Of a stretch of 64,000 nucleotides of DNA, positions 11,853 through 22,490 are shown piece after piece; the first letter of the stretch is position 1, and the number at the start of each line of letters is the position of its first letter. Made by a program: the position numbers and the translations under genes. The stretch is taken from contig CM062288.1 of the NCBI GenBank assembly GCA_031216915.1, forward strand, positions 182,678,596-182,742,595, read 5' to 3'. The notes under the pieces are model-generated. The model worked only from the letters and a program-made list of their open reading frames with translations, was not told the origin of the DNA and searched no databases. Source of the stretch: Pictodentalium vernedei (lineage: Eukaryota; Mollusca; Scaphopoda; Dentaliida; Dentaliidae).

Positions 11853-12294
11853 ACTGTGATACATCCCACCCCTTGCTTCTATGAATACTTTGTCTTCGGT
11901 GATTGCCTTATGTGCATATCATGGTATTCCATCGTGTTGCAGTAGTCAGTAGAATGCCAAGCATTGCTTTTCCCCTTGGGTGAGTTCATTCCTTCTTTCC
12001 CTATTTTCTTTAATTCCAGTATGAATATCATTACTTGTAATTTCTCCTTTGCACCTCTTTCCTTTATCTTTCTCTCTCTTAACACCAATATTTTATTTCA
12101 GCTACTAAAACTAGATTTTGAAGCATACAGCTTTCTAGTCATATCTATTGTATGGGTAATTCATAACCGGAAACAGCTTACATAAGCTTCTAGCTTGCTG
12201 CTGAATCCGATATCATAACAACCAGTATGTGAAATGTCAATCTATTTCTTATCTGTATAATAATGTGAAACTGAGTTATGAAATAAAATATTGT

Positions 12295-12483
12295 TTAAAC
12301 TAAAGCCTCCAGACGCCGGGCGTCCTTACGCTTGGTGGATGGACTATTTTCCTTTTTCTTCTTCCTTTTCGCTGCTGGTTCAGACTCCTTCGGGTGAGGA
12401 CCAGGATGAGAGGAGGTCCTCTCACCAAAGGTACTACCTCTCCTTTTAGGTGGTGGAGTGTTGTCTTCCGTTTCATAAACCAA
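12295..12483 (-). other. Candidate Lys/Arg-rich exon
   Basis: The frame is open from the edge of element F2, where TTGTTACAG gives an acceptor-like AG, to a TAA stop. The peptide has PPPKRR, KRKKKK and SPSTKRKDARR segments, a composition of a nuclear-targeted disordered tail. I do not recognise a family. No polyadenylation signal follows closely. It could be a last exon whose intron holds F2, or the 3' flank of the LINE. Confidence 0.25.
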
Positions 12484-12504
12484 GGTCAGGTGGACGCTGT
12501 AACA

Positions 12505-12676
12505 ACCAGTAGTGTAATAATCAGCCAGTAGTGTAATAATCAGCCAGTAGTGTAATATTAACCAGCAATGTAATAAAAATTAACCAGTAGTGTAATAATT
12601 AACCAGTAGTGTAATACAAATCAACCAGTAGTGTAATAACCAGTAGTGTAATAAACTTAACCAGTAGTGTAATAAA
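12505..12676 (+). repeat. Left array of F2
   Basis: Nine copies of CCAGTAGTGTAATA (one degenerate as CCAGCAATGTAATA) with 1-8 bp spacers. Confidence 0.85.
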
Positions 12677-13004
12677 CATTCATGAAAACCAACAATTTTT
12701 CAACAAAATTTGAAAACTTTCTTGGGGTGGCTCAAATCATAGTTTGGGTACATCTTATCAATTTTTAATCACTTTATCGTACACTTAAAGGCCTTTTGCA
12801 GGTCAAACATCATTTCGTGGGTTCAATACGGCGAGGAAAGGTATTTTTATGATTTTTATGTGATGTGCGTATTTTCAGGTGTTTAATGTCACTTTCTGAA
12901 TTTGTGACTTTATGTAAATTCAAAGTTGGCCAATTATTTATAGTATTGCTGTGCTTTTGAGAGCTGCCTACCCCAGGCATAAGTTGTCAAGTTTTATCAG
13001 ATTA

Positions 13005-13131
13005 TAGAATAAAATACCCTCGGACAAAATACCCTTAGGACATAATACCCTCAAAAAAGTACCCTTAGGACATAATACCCTCAATGGGTAGGACAAAATA
13101 CCCTCGGATAAAATACCCTCAGATCAAATGT
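13005..13131 (+). repeat. F3-type array of GGACAAAATACCCTC units
   Basis: Six to seven units of about 15 bp (GGACAAAATACCCTC, GGACATAATACCCTC and similar) with short insertions. The same unit order recurs at 14893-14970 and inverted at 15385-15500. Only one arm is visible here; the partner was probably lost when repeat A inserted next to it. Confidence 0.7.
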
Positions 13132-13145
13132 ATATAAAGTTGGAT

Positions 13146-13653
13146 TTTTGGGGGTGGGGGAGGTCATTTGGAATTCCCGAAGGATAACCAGATACCTCAT
13201 AATCACATACGGCATCCTATCTCCCGGAAGGCTTGATGGATGACTCCCGGTTTTTTCAAACTAAACTGTTGGAGCTTTCTCCATTCCTTTTTTCATCCGC
13301 TACCAAACCGGCGTTGCTGTTTGGTGTTCTTTTCTCTTCTTCCCTTAAATTTGCCATCGCACAACATTATATTCTGGCTCGCCACCATGGTGGGACTCAA
13401 ACCTCTACCATCGCCAAGCTAGAACCGAATAGAGCCCACTCTCTAACAGTCTTAATGGCGTTGAGGGATTGATTATTGACAATCTATCACGCCAACGTAA
13501 TCTGCCAGGAATTCTAACCGCGTGCATATCCCGACAGACCCCATTTGAGGCAATAGGAAAGCTAGGCCTGTGTGATCCAAGTGAAATAAAATAAGGTTAA
13601 CCGGATCGCAAGGGATTTGTAAATCCCACATCGCGCTAAAACCTTTCATTCAT
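13146..13653 (+). repeat. Repeat family A, copy 3
   Basis: About 508 bp homologous in inverted orientation to 2755-3310, ending on the plus strand in CTTTCATTCAT. An 18-bp stretch holding the GCGCCTTCGGCGCG palindrome of copy 2 is missing. It is inserted inside element F2. Open frames across it are fortuitous. Confidence 0.75.
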
Positions 13654-13916
13654 CGGAATTATCATTTCAGTATGGAGATCATAAAAAGTAACAAGGGAGG
13701 CCAAAAATTATGTTATGGAGGTTACATGTATACAAAAAAGGCAGCAAATAAGTCAAGCATTCGGTGGAACTGTTCTGCCAGAATTGCATCCACTTGCAAA
13801 ACACCTTTAAACGTACGATTAAATGATTAAAAATCGATAAGATGTAACCAAACTATGATTTGAGCCACCCCAAAAAGTTTCCAAATTTTGTTGAAAAATT
13901 GTTGGTTTTCATGGAT

Positions 13917-14060
13917 GTTTATTACACTACTGGTTAAGTTTATTACACTACTGGTTGATTTGTATTACACTACTGGTTGGTTATTACACTACTGGTTAAT
14001 TTTTATTACACTACTGGTTAATATTACACTACTGGTTGATTATTACACTACTGGTTGTTA
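13917..14060 (-). repeat. Right array of F2
   Basis: Seven ATTACACTACTGGTT units form the inverted counterpart of 12505-12676. The last unit merges into the terminal CTGGTTGTTA. Confidence 0.85.
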
Positions 14061-14892
14061 CAGACGCTCTTGCCTTTTACCCGGATAGTCCAGGTGAGAG
14101 GGCACGAGACGCCCAGATCTGATATGGTTTTCTTTCATTGTACTGGGATGCCCAAAGTAGCCATTGAAAGCGATCAATTAATGCGTCTCTACACTCTGAA
14201 GTTAGAGGTGCGAAAAATCTATTATCCGGTCAGTGACAGATCACAGGCAGCCTTCAGGCCTTGCAGTGTTTCTTGTATCTCGGTAGGTAGTTCCATGTAA
14301 GCGGTAGCTGTTCACACCTCGAAGTCCAAGGTGCGAATGAATGATACCTGGAATGCTTCACTGCCATCATAAACACCTTAGGAAAATTGACGAGTGTTGT
14401 TATACCCCGTGGCTATAATCTCCCGAATGATCTAAAGGCGGTTGTTTTGTGTGAAAATAAATTATCAAGTTTTCGGTTTTGCTGTGATCATCAAGTAACT
14501 CTTAATTTTCTCCAGTGGTTAATTTGTTCATACAGGAGATATTAAACAAATAACGTCTCTGATTTAAAAATAAATGAAAACACTCTTGTTGACCCGTTAT
14601 GCAACCTGTGTTCAGATTAGAAATGATAACCGACAATTTTTGGATCGTTTCAATTGAATGCAGGAAATGACGTGTTTATTGCCCTGGTTGTATAACCATG
14701 ATCACAAAAGCGATTTATTTAGTGACCACATCACGATAACATCATACAGTGTCTCGATATTTCAGAACCAAAATTTCCCGACACCAAGAAACAAGAATAA
14801 ACAGGTGAAAAGAGCATCTGAGATAAAAAATTAATATTCTCGTATTTCTTTTTCGACAAGGCGTTGTTGAGAGGTAAGCAGATGTAGATTAT
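14061..14892. other. Unassigned sequence
   Basis: No gene, RNA or repeat was recognised. A short minus-strand frame at about 14230-14300 is too weak to call. Confidence 0.4.
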
Positions 14893-14989
14893 AGGACAAA
14901 ATCTCCCTGGACAGAATTCCCTTAGGTCACAACCCCCTCCAAAAAAGTAGCTTAGGACTTAATATCCTCACATTAATTATCAATTTAGA

Positions 14990-15140
14990 AAATAATATTA
15001 AAAGTTACATTGCCTCGAAAACATAGCTTATGACTCCTCATTGGAGCGAGCTCGATGATCTCGTCCCAACGGGGGGTCATAAGCTATGTTTTTGGAGCCA
15101 GAAATGAAAATGTTTTGTTTTTCAGAGAATATTTCGAAAA
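14990..15140. mobile_element. Palindromic MITE, subfamily I, decayed copy
   Basis: CAAAAACATAGCTTATGAC-like arms flank a GAGCTCG centre (15020-15097), matching the intact copies at 19817 and 60304. The terminal CCCTTTACC and TTAA sites are not recognisable. Confidence 0.6.
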
Positions 15141-15164
15141 TGTCGACTGCTAGCTTTAATTTAT

Positions 15165-15345
15165 TTATTTATTTATTTGTGTTTAAGGTCACATATTTCT
15201 GCACAATGGCTAATCATGACCATGACAGTTTAACGGGTGGAGGAAGCCGGAGTACCCGGAGAGAACCACCGAGCAACGGCGAGCAACTGTCAGCTCCCCG
15301 ACATACTAACTCCACACAAGCGGTGTTAGCATTGGTTGAAGCTAG
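15165..15345 (+). repeat. Dispersed repeat family B, copy 1
   Basis: An ATTT-rich lead is followed by GGTCACAT and CGGGTGGAGGAAGCCGGAG with ACCCGGAGAGAACCACCG. The same core occurs at 41235-41420 and, inverted, at 43230-43385. It is non-coding and of unknown class; the ATTT run could be a retroelement tail. Confidence 0.65.
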
Positions 15346-15573
15346 CTAGCTTTAATTTAATGAAATAAACAAATCTGACAAATGTGGTGGGATTTTGTCC
15401 GCTTCTGAAAATCAAAGTGAGGGGATTATGTTCAACGGGATATTATCTAGAAGATTTCATCCTGAGGGGAATTTGGCTAAGGGGATTTTGTCTGGATATC
15501 ACAGATGTAGACACGGCCGCGTTCCTATTGAAATTATCTGTCCCCATATGTGATCACAGTACTGCAGCTTGTA

Positions 15574-15959
15574 CAGTGCCCTGCGAATCTCAAATTTCGG
15601 TCGAATCGAATCTCGAATCGAACCAGACATCAGATTTCGAATCCAATCTCGAATCGAATCTCACCGCTTTTCAAGTTGTAGATGTTGCACCTTGCTTCAG
15701 CAGTAAATATTGTCAGCCTCCATTCAAAAATAGTGTGTGACGGTGACTCCTGCAAATGAAGCAAAAGTCGGAATATTTCATATTAGAATAAATGTCATTT
15801 CGAATGCGGAACCTACGTAAACTCTTCTTCTGTCATCAGATCTCCTGCACAGGAGACGTGATGATAGAAGAAGAGGTCAAGAGGAGACATTTTGTAGAAT
15901 TTTGTAGGATTTTGAGAATATCTCGACGATTCGAAAATGTTCGATTCGCAAGGCCCTAA
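15574..15959. mobile_element. hAT-like MITE (CAGTGCCCTGCGAATC ends)
   Basis: The left end CAGTGCCCTGCGAATC pairs with the right end, which reads TTAGGGCCTTGCGAATCG when inverted. An internal hairpin of about 25 bp per arm lies at 15823-15876 (TCTTCTTCTGTCATCAGATC and its inverse). Clusters of TTCGAATCGAATC are characteristic. No clear 8-bp duplication. A partial relative lies at 19482-19605. Confidence 0.55.
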
Positions 15960-16242
15960 GCGAAACAGTGTTCGAAGGGGTATCCAGACACAATGTCTAT
16001 GGACATAATGAAGTTAATTTAACTTCAAAGTGCATGAACATTCTATCTAGCAAAAATTTTAAAACTGCGTACATTTGAAGATAATTTAAATTATAAATGT
16101 GAAATTTGAAATTCCATTAAACTTTACCCTTTTCTCCATTATCATACAAATGATACCGTAGTTCAATAGTAAATGCATTACACCATAATGACAGTTGCAC
16201 AATGCAAAATAACAAACAAGAATAAACATGATGTATAATATA
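15960..16242. other. AT-rich spacer
   Basis: Nothing recognisable between the hAT-like MITE and the Tc1 left end. Confidence 0.4.
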
Positions 16243-16499
16243 CACCTGGAACGTAATTAAGCACCCCCGAAATGTTTCATGATAGTGACGTTGCTTCTGC
16301 TGATTTTTATGTTTTTATGAATGCTATGTCTTGTAGTACATTTCATCTAGTGAAACATCATGTTTCTTGTGATAGCGTACCCCAAACATATCCTCTCGTC
16401 CACGTGAAGCATGCTTCCCGCGAATGTTACAAAAACACTATCATCCACATGCAGTATCTGGGTATAAAACAAGAAAATGAGTCTTATCAGTAAATGTTG

Positions 16500-17070
16500 A
16501 CATGACAGGGGGGGGGGGGGGGGGAGTGTCAGAGGCACTAAGATGGCAAATCGTTGGCATGCATGCAACATGCACGTCATTCAAAGCTATTGGAAGGCAA
16601 CTTGGCTCAAGTCATTCTGTCATCGGCAGACTTGTCCGAAAACATCAACAAATCAACGATATTAAGGACCGACCAGCGCCTGGACAGCCCCAAAAGACCT
16701 CTCCCCGGGAAGATTGGAGTCTGGCACGCCTCGTTAGTCGTGAACCCTTTGCTTCAAGCGGGGTTTTGAAACTCCTTTGGCACCCCAACAGGCCTTTGTG
16801 CAAAGCAAAGCACTAAGTAGCAGATCCAGAAGGGCCATTAAACGTCCAGCTCTGTCAGATCAGCATCAAAGACGACGTTTGGAGTGGTGTATGGCACGAC
16901 CGACAACATTGGAATCTCAAGGACATGGAGGAGGGTCCACTTAGTCAGACGAGAGTAGATACCTGCTTCACGTCACAGATGGTCGCATGAGAGTGTGGGA
17001 GCATAGAAATACTGCTCACGTGCCCAGAAACATCAGACCTCCTGTTTCTTATGGTAGAGGTATCACAGGG
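16500..17070 (+). pseudogene. Tc1 transposase, N-terminal half
   Basis: After a run of 17 G the frame gives a helix-turn-helix region (SEALRWQIVGMH, FKAIGRQLGSSHSVIGRLVRKH) and a GRPR-like linker (RPAPGQPQK). Further frames, after at least two shifts, give RRRLEWCMAR and a VWEHRNTAHVP block, which corresponds to the region before the GGGSVM motif. The reading stops at the insertion near 17070. Confidence 0.75.
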
Positions 17071-18394
17071 TTGTTATTTTAAGGTTAGTCTAAATTTTAA
17101 AAATAAGTAAACAATTCGAGTTATTTAAAATGAATGAAAGAAAGAAAGTTTTTTATAATCAGTGTGAGTAAACTGGGTAAGCGCATTAATTTAATTAAGT
17201 TCGTATTCGGAAAGTGTTCTTTGTTTTGTCGCTGTCATGCAGGGACTGTGTAAACAATGCATTCCAAATTAGAACTTATTGAAAAGTCAGTTCACGTCAC
17301 TGCAAGTCATCAAAGCCGTCTTTTCTAAATTAGCACCTTTGCCCAAATAAAGTTTTTGATTGGTGATGCGCGCGCCTATATAAGACCCCTCGAGTTAACT
17401 TCAAGACAGACTCGCTAGGATGGAATAATCGTTAGTTCACGCGGTGCAGTAAAGAGTTAAGGTTTTTGTGTGGTTCCGGTAAGCCGTCATTTGGACGACA
17501 GGATTCCCGATCTGATGATTTGCATCGAGGGGAGACGCCGAAGAAGAACCGATGGGTATATGCAGTATTTAGTTTATAGTATTTAGTTGTGATAACACGT
17601 CGTAGTTACATAGTTATTAGTTAGCAGTTTTAAGTGTATTAGTGAATCTGTGTTATTAGATGATCAGTTGTTATTATTGCGAGTTAGAAGCACTATTAGC
17701 AGGAATTGTAGGTGATAAGATATTCTAAAGGGTGAGATTTAGTATTAAAGGTAATTCCCCATAACGTGGTAGTCGCAACAGGATAAATGCGCGCATGAGC
17801 GGTTGAATGAAAGATTTCGTGATTTCTTGTCAGTTGTCGCAGCTTCGACCTTTCTCTTCGAATATAAATTTGGGAAACAACTTAATTTTAGATAATATTT
17901 TAGTACTTGTTTTCGGTGGGATTCAGTGACTAGTCACAAAACTCATTTCAGTAGTGTTGAGATTATTTATTTAGGATTTGTTGGCTATTTGTAAATAAGA
18001 GTGTAGAAGATGTATATATAAAAATTGTTGGATTGTTAATAGTCTTTATCTTATTAATGAAGAAGCCCTCAGTACCCTAGGAATTGATGGAACCTCAGCC
18101 CCGCCAAGAAATTAGCCCATGCTAGTTCATTACCGTTGAAAGCAATTGATTAAAACGCGGCGCTACTCTGTGGCTTGTGAATAAGCAATTGCAATCTACA
18201 AAAGTGAGCTAGTGAAAATCCTCTGTCCATCGTGAAAGAGTATCTTAGGTCCCCAGCAAAGTTGATCAACCCCAGCCTTGGCCCTCCGCTGACAGGCGCC
18301 CTCTGGCAAATAAGTATTCACTCTCTCCAAGACGTTGCCACGGCGGCGTTCCAGGGGACAGTAATTTCTATTTATCAGAAAGTGCTAACACCTG
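17071..18394 (+). other. 1.3-kb insertion in the Tc1, possible solo LTR or LTR-derived sequence
   Basis: The segment lacks coding capacity. It has a TATA-like GCCTATATAAGACC at about 17373-17386 followed by a G/C-richer transcribed-like tract, as in Gypsy LTRs. It begins near TGTTATTTTA and could end near a CA before 18395. No target duplication was found, so the solo-LTR reading is a guess. Confidence 0.3.
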
Positions 18395-18910
18395 TATAGA
18401 CACCTGAATGAGCGATTCCCCAGTGGAAGTAACGCGTGGTTCCACTTTACAGGCGGACCGTTTGGTTATAGAGGATCAGTAATGATCTGGGGATGCCTCT
18501 CTCATGATTGTAGATTTCATATGGTGACTGTACGTAGAGTCTCAATGGTTATCTCTAAATCCGGGACATTCTCAATCCGGTTGTCGTGCCTAATTTTGAC
18601 AACCACCCGTTTGATACTCTTTCTATATCGTTCCCTTGCTGTGAGGGCATTCCTTCAGAACAACGCTATTACAACACTACCGTTGCCTGCAATGAGCCCC
18701 GATTTGAATCCCTTAGAACACATCTGGGACTTTCTTGGACGTCGTGTGCATGCAAGGGATCCGCCTGTAGAGAATTTGGCTGATTATGAAGGTGCATTGC
18801 ACGACGAGTGGCAGCAGTTGCCTCTGGACCGTATCAGAAGGCTCACTGGTAGCATTAGGAGGAGGGTTCAGGCTGTCACCCAGGCAGTTGTTGCATACAC
18901 TCGCTACTGA
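18395..18910 (+). pseudogene. Tc1 transposase, C-terminal half
   Basis: Frames give HLNERF, GSVMIWGCLS, and after shifts MSPDLNPLEHIWDFLGRRV containing the third catalytic position of the DDE triad. It ends with the usual C-terminal helices (RIRRLTGSIRRRVQAV) and a TGA stop. The HLNERF-to-GSVM region overlaps functionally with the last part of the N-terminal half, so the two halves may derive from different copies. Confidence 0.8.
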
Positions 18911-19261
18911 CGTCAGACACTACTATTGTGTTCAGGAGGTCACAAGTAACATTTTTTTGTCAGTAATTACCGGCATTGTGTCATCATGGACTGTTCCAGC
19001 ACCATACCTGTCGAGAGAAATTTTTTCCATCAAAAGCATTAGTGACAGATATGTGTAATTATCGCCATTAAAATACGGCATATTTTCATCATTGTGTTGT
19101 CTTTCATTTGTCAATAGACCATTCATCATTGTGTTGTCTTTCATTTGTCAATAGACCATTCTTTCCACAAACAATCACTTTTGGTCATCTGAAGGATAGC
19201 ATGACAGTTTCTGTTAACACCACTGCGAAACAACAGGGTGTGCTTAATTAAGTTCCAGGTG

Positions 19262-19812
19262 TATATAAAGTACAAATTACATTTTTCTTTAACAAGGTGA
19301 CCTCGTTTACAGAAGAATAATATGAATCGAATATGATATAAATTGCAGTCACAGAACTAGAATTTATCACACGAGTTACTTAGTGGAAAATTATTCTACA
19401 ATAATAAAAAGAATTGATAAGTTTTCGCGTAACATGAAAGATTTTGTTGTGCTTTTCCAAAACAAGAATTGTTGACAAATTTTGCTAGAGGGATTTTGAG
19501 AACATCACGACGATTCGAAAATGTACGAATCGGCGCGATTGAAATCGAATCGAATCGTATCATGTGGACTACTTCGAATCGAATTTTGAAGCTTCGCAGG
19601 GCCCTAAGCGAAACAGTGTTTTACATCACTTTTTTGATCGGGGCCCTTGGAGGATTTTGTCCGTAACCTCATTGTATACACCATTCCCTATTTTTAACCT
19701 GCCGCTCGAAAGTTTTTGTAAGGGAAAGATGTTAATATAGGCTCGGACCGGGTCATCAATCCCAATCTACTTTTGTAGTAAATAAATATGTTTAAATTCA
19801 AAAAGCTGCAAG
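19262..19812. other. Spacer with a partial hAT-like MITE end
   Basis: Positions 19482-19605 resemble the right end of the MITE at 15574-15959 (GACGATTCGAAAATGT, GGGCCCTAAGCGAAACAGTG). The remainder is AT-rich without a gene. Confidence 0.45.
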
Positions 19813-20063
19813 TTAACCCTTTACCTAACATGAAAAGCAGACGACACTTGCAAAACAATTCTTGAATAACTATTTTGTTTCCTTTTTTGTCTCAAAAACA
19901 TAGGTTATGATCCCTCATTGGAACGAGCTCAACCAGCTCGTTCCAATGAGGGGTCATAACCTATGTTTTTGAGACAAAAAATGAAAAAAATAATGAAAAT
20001 TAACTGGCAATTTTTGAGAATACCGCTGGCCGGTTTTTGTCGTTACGTTGGGTAAAGGGTTAA
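19813..20063. mobile_element. Palindromic piggyBac-like MITE, subfamily I, TTAA-flanked
   Basis: TTAA lies at 19813-19816 and 20060-20063. The element ends CCCTTTACCTAAC and GTTGGGTAAAGGG are inverted repeats. The centre is a long hairpin, CAAAAACATAGGTTATGA arms around GAGCTCAACCAGCTCGTTCC. The TTAA duplication and CCC ends are piggyBac hallmarks. There is no coding capacity. Confidence 0.85.
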
Positions 20064-20122
20064 AAATATTCCATTTATCTATACCAAACAATTTTTTTTC
20101 GTGAAGCCAAAATAAGGTGTCA

Positions 20123-20911
20123 TCCCAACAAGACGAATGGGTAAAATATCCCAAAAGACGATCCCAACTAGACGGAAACTTTGTTTTCATTAATTATTGG
20201 GAAAATTAATAAAAATAAGAATAACATGTGTATATTAATGCTATTTGAGGCACTTAGGAATGAATTTGAATATTTTTTGGAGCAGTTGCTGTGCAGTTAA
20301 CACTTCATGGTACATATTCACTATACGCAATGCAAACTGTCGGCAGTCTTTGAACAGACTCACCAGTGACACAGAATTGAATTTTTTTTTGAAAAAGAGA
20401 TTTTTATATAAATTCTGACATTCTCATGTTTTTTCTCCATAGAGAAAAATTAAAAGGTTCAACGCCATTCATTATGGTAGACTTATTGTATATTCCTGTC
20501 ATAATTTCCATCTGCGTGTAATTTACACTTTGTAAAATTGAAAGGTTAATTCGCAGTTCAACACCGTGCCTTCCGATGCCCTATCTTTGATGAACAGAAC
20601 ATTTTCCTCACAATTTTATCAAGCATAAATAACATGCATATGAAAATAAAACTGTTTAAAATTATTATATAAAGTCTTTTATTTTTATGATTCAAGAGTG
20701 TGATTTTAATGGGTTTTTTGAGCTGGTTTATAATAAATGAAATATCTCAAATACATTCATATTCGTCTTGCTAAGGTTCGTCTTGTTGGGGTTCGTCTTG
20801 TTGGGATTCGCCTTGTAGGGATTCGTCTTGTTGGAATTCGTCTTGTTGGGATGACCATTTTCGACATTTGTCTTGTTGGGATTCGTCTTGTTGGGTTTCG
20901 TCTTGTTGGAA
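20123..20911. mobile_element. Foldback-type element F4: TTCGTCTTGTTGGGA arrays
   Basis: The right array (20756-20911) has nine TTCGTCTTGTTGGGA-like units at a 15-bp period. The left array (20123-20172) has three inverted units (TCCCAACAAGACGAA, TCCCAAAAGACGA, TCCCAACTAGACGG). The 580-bp interior is AT-rich and non-coding. Its plan is the same as F1-F3 but the arm lengths are very unequal. Confidence 0.6.
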
Positions 20912-21530
20912 TTAAACCTTAATTAGCTTACACAGTCACCAACTGGTCAAATTATGGGGCAGCATATACATTATTCCGTTTTTTAATCTGTACCTTTAAA
21001 GCTACACGTTAAAAATATTAAAAAATTTGAACAGTTATACACGTAAACATGTTAAAAAACAACTCCTAGTTTATTATTCAAAATGATATAATAAATTTTC
21101 ATTTTTTTTTACTCCAAAACATGGCTTAAAACTGTCATAAGCAATATTTTGTGAAAAAAACTGAAAAAATACTAAATTTTTATGACTTCTTTTGGAAATG
21201 AGTGTGGTTATTATAGCGTTACTTTATTGTACAGGGTCAACAATCATAGTGTAAAGGTACCACCCTAAAAGGTCCAAAAAATATTACCCAAATGAAAATT
21301 TTTCAACATTTCGTCTGCTTTTTTTTTTAATTCTGCCCAAAAACGTCTTATGGGAGGAACTAGAGGAAAAAATAAACTTACAAAGATACAAATTTGATGA
21401 GATGGCCACCAAACAACGAATGAAATGGTGCATAATAATATTACAATTTGACCGACTACTGATTTGCGGCGTTTCTCAAGTGAACAAACCTTAATTAACT
21501 CTTAACCTGCTGAGTAATCTCATAATATTT
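20912..21530. other. Unassigned AT-rich stretch
   Basis: No gene or repeat recognised apart from homopolymer-rich sequence. Confidence 0.4.
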
Positions 21531-21533
21531 TTC

Positions 21534-21584
21534 ATCAAATCTAGTCATGGCTGCTGTAAAGCAGCCATGACTAGATTCGATAAA
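21534..21584. repeat. Short hairpin (AATCTAGTCATGGCTGCT arms)
   Basis: The arm AAATCTAGTCATGGCTGCT is repeated inverted after a 4-bp loop. A related half-arm appears at 54564-54590, so this is probably a MITE fragment. Confidence 0.6.
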
Positions 21585-21627
21585 AATTTCATCTAAATCA
21601 GTGGTGACAAAATTCATACAGCTTACA

Positions 21628-21628
<1 letters not shown>

Positions 21629-21661
<33 letters not shown>
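21629..21661 (+). repeat. Uninterrupted run of 33 G
   Basis: The longest of several poly-G or poly-C tracts in the window. It can form G-quadruplex structures and its true length is uncertain in any assembly. Confidence 0.9.
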
Positions 21662-21664
<3 letters not shown>

Positions 21665-22394
21665 TTAAATGTGCCCAAATTATACTTATTTCAAGAGAAA
21701 TCCTGGTCTGGGCAGGAATATCTTCCAGCAGCATGCAAGGAGTTAACCATATGCTCCTAAATGCCTCCCCATCCCAACGCCTCGTCTCTCCCCCTAACAC
21801 CCGGAAACGAACTGTTTGATGACATCCTGTACCTCATTCTCCCCAATCTCTCCGATAAGCATACTAACCCTCTCCTTTGAGTCACCCAGTATCCACATAG
21901 CCTCCATTCTCTCATTCCACTTCACCATTATACTCCGGTGAATCTTATTCTATGAGATTGTTATTTTGGAAATTCTAATGGAAAGTGTTCCAGGGTCTCC
22001 TCTACTCCTAAATTACACATTTGGCACCCCTTTTCATTGTCTTTCCGAATTTTTTCTAAAGGTCCAACAACTGCGACCTCAGCTTAAACACTAGTGACCC
22101 TCCAAATGTGCTATCAAGGTATTCTTCAAAACCTGGTTTCCCTTTGTCACGCAAACTACCCAAAGACCTCTCTGTTTTGAACCCCCTACCCCTCGCCAAT
22201 TCATGTTACAATCCTCCATGACTCTTTCTCTGGCGATTTTATTACCCATTAACTGGGAGAGTGCTGAACTATTTTTGGTCATCAACATTTGTTCACAAGT
22301 CTTTGCCATGTTACAATTAATGGGAAAGTGCCTATAGGAAATTCCATATGGACTAAATAATTTAGATTCAACGATAATATGAAGGACATTCACT

Positions 22395-22490
22395 TAATTT
22401 GAAGCCTTTGAGTTGCAGTACCTACACTCTGGAGTAAAGCCCAAATATGGGCTTCCAACACTCTACCAGTTAAACTAGTTGTGATCACTA
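22395..22490 (-). repeat. tRNA-like SINE fragment (weak)
   Basis: On the minus strand AACTGGTAGAGTGTTGGAAG resembles a tRNA D-arm/A box and anticodon stem, followed by a stem AAGCCCATATTTGGGCTT. The B box region is degenerate. It lies at the point where the LINE has lost its RT domain. Confidence 0.3.

Larger units (their letters stand above)
8391..12294 (+). mobile_element. CR1/L2/Jockey-type LINE, near full length
   Basis: The element comprises a possible leader, a 2A-like site, an AP-type endonuclease, a reverse transcriptase, a C-terminal zinc-knuckle-like region and a 3' UTR of about 430 bp. The AAATAAAATATTG near 12284-12293 may mark the 3' end, but I could not define a target-site duplication or tail repeat. 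No RNase H domain is visible. ORF2 is interrupted by three frame changes and one stop, so the copy is inactive. Confidence 0.8.
12500..14060. mobile_element. Foldback-type element F2: inverted arrays of CCAGTAGTGTAATAA
   Basis: The termini TAACAACCAG and CTGGTTGTTA are perfect inverted repeats. The left arm has about nine CCAGTAGTGTAATA units (12505-12676) and the right arm seven in inverted orientation (13917-14060). Beyond the arrays the inversion continues for about 140 bp (12680-12815 versus 13795-13915). The motif GACGCT lies at 12493-12498 and 14063-14068 just outside the ends, a possible remnant target duplication. No transposase is present. The interior holds an F3-type array and repeat family A copy 3, so later insertions enlarged it. 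Confidence 0.8.
14893..15505. mobile_element. Foldback-type element F3 with two nested repeats
   Basis: Inverted arrays of the GGACAAAATCCCCT-like unit bound this 0.6-kb element at 14893-14970 and, reversed, at 15385-15500. Inside lie a decayed copy of the palindromic TTAA MITE core (about 15013-15105) and a family B repeat (15165-15345). There is no coding capacity. A single related unit also occurs at about 19648. Confidence 0.6.
16243..19261 (+). mobile_element. Tc1/mariner element with TA duplication, split by an insertion
   Basis: The inverted ends CACCTGGAACGTAATTAAGC (16243) and CACCTGGAACTTAATTAAGC (inverse, ending 19261) differ at one position. They are flanked by TA at 16241-16242 and 19262-19263, as expected for Tc1 insertion. 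The transposase is in two parts, 16500-17070 and 18395-18910, separated by about 1.3 kb of unrelated DNA. A 37-bp tandem duplication lies near the 3' end (about 19091-19164). Confidence 0.85.

Noticed and set aside
12505..12676. CRISPR-like array of CCAGTAGTGTAATA
   Set aside because: Spacers are only 1-8 bp and an inverted partner array exists at the other end of the element.
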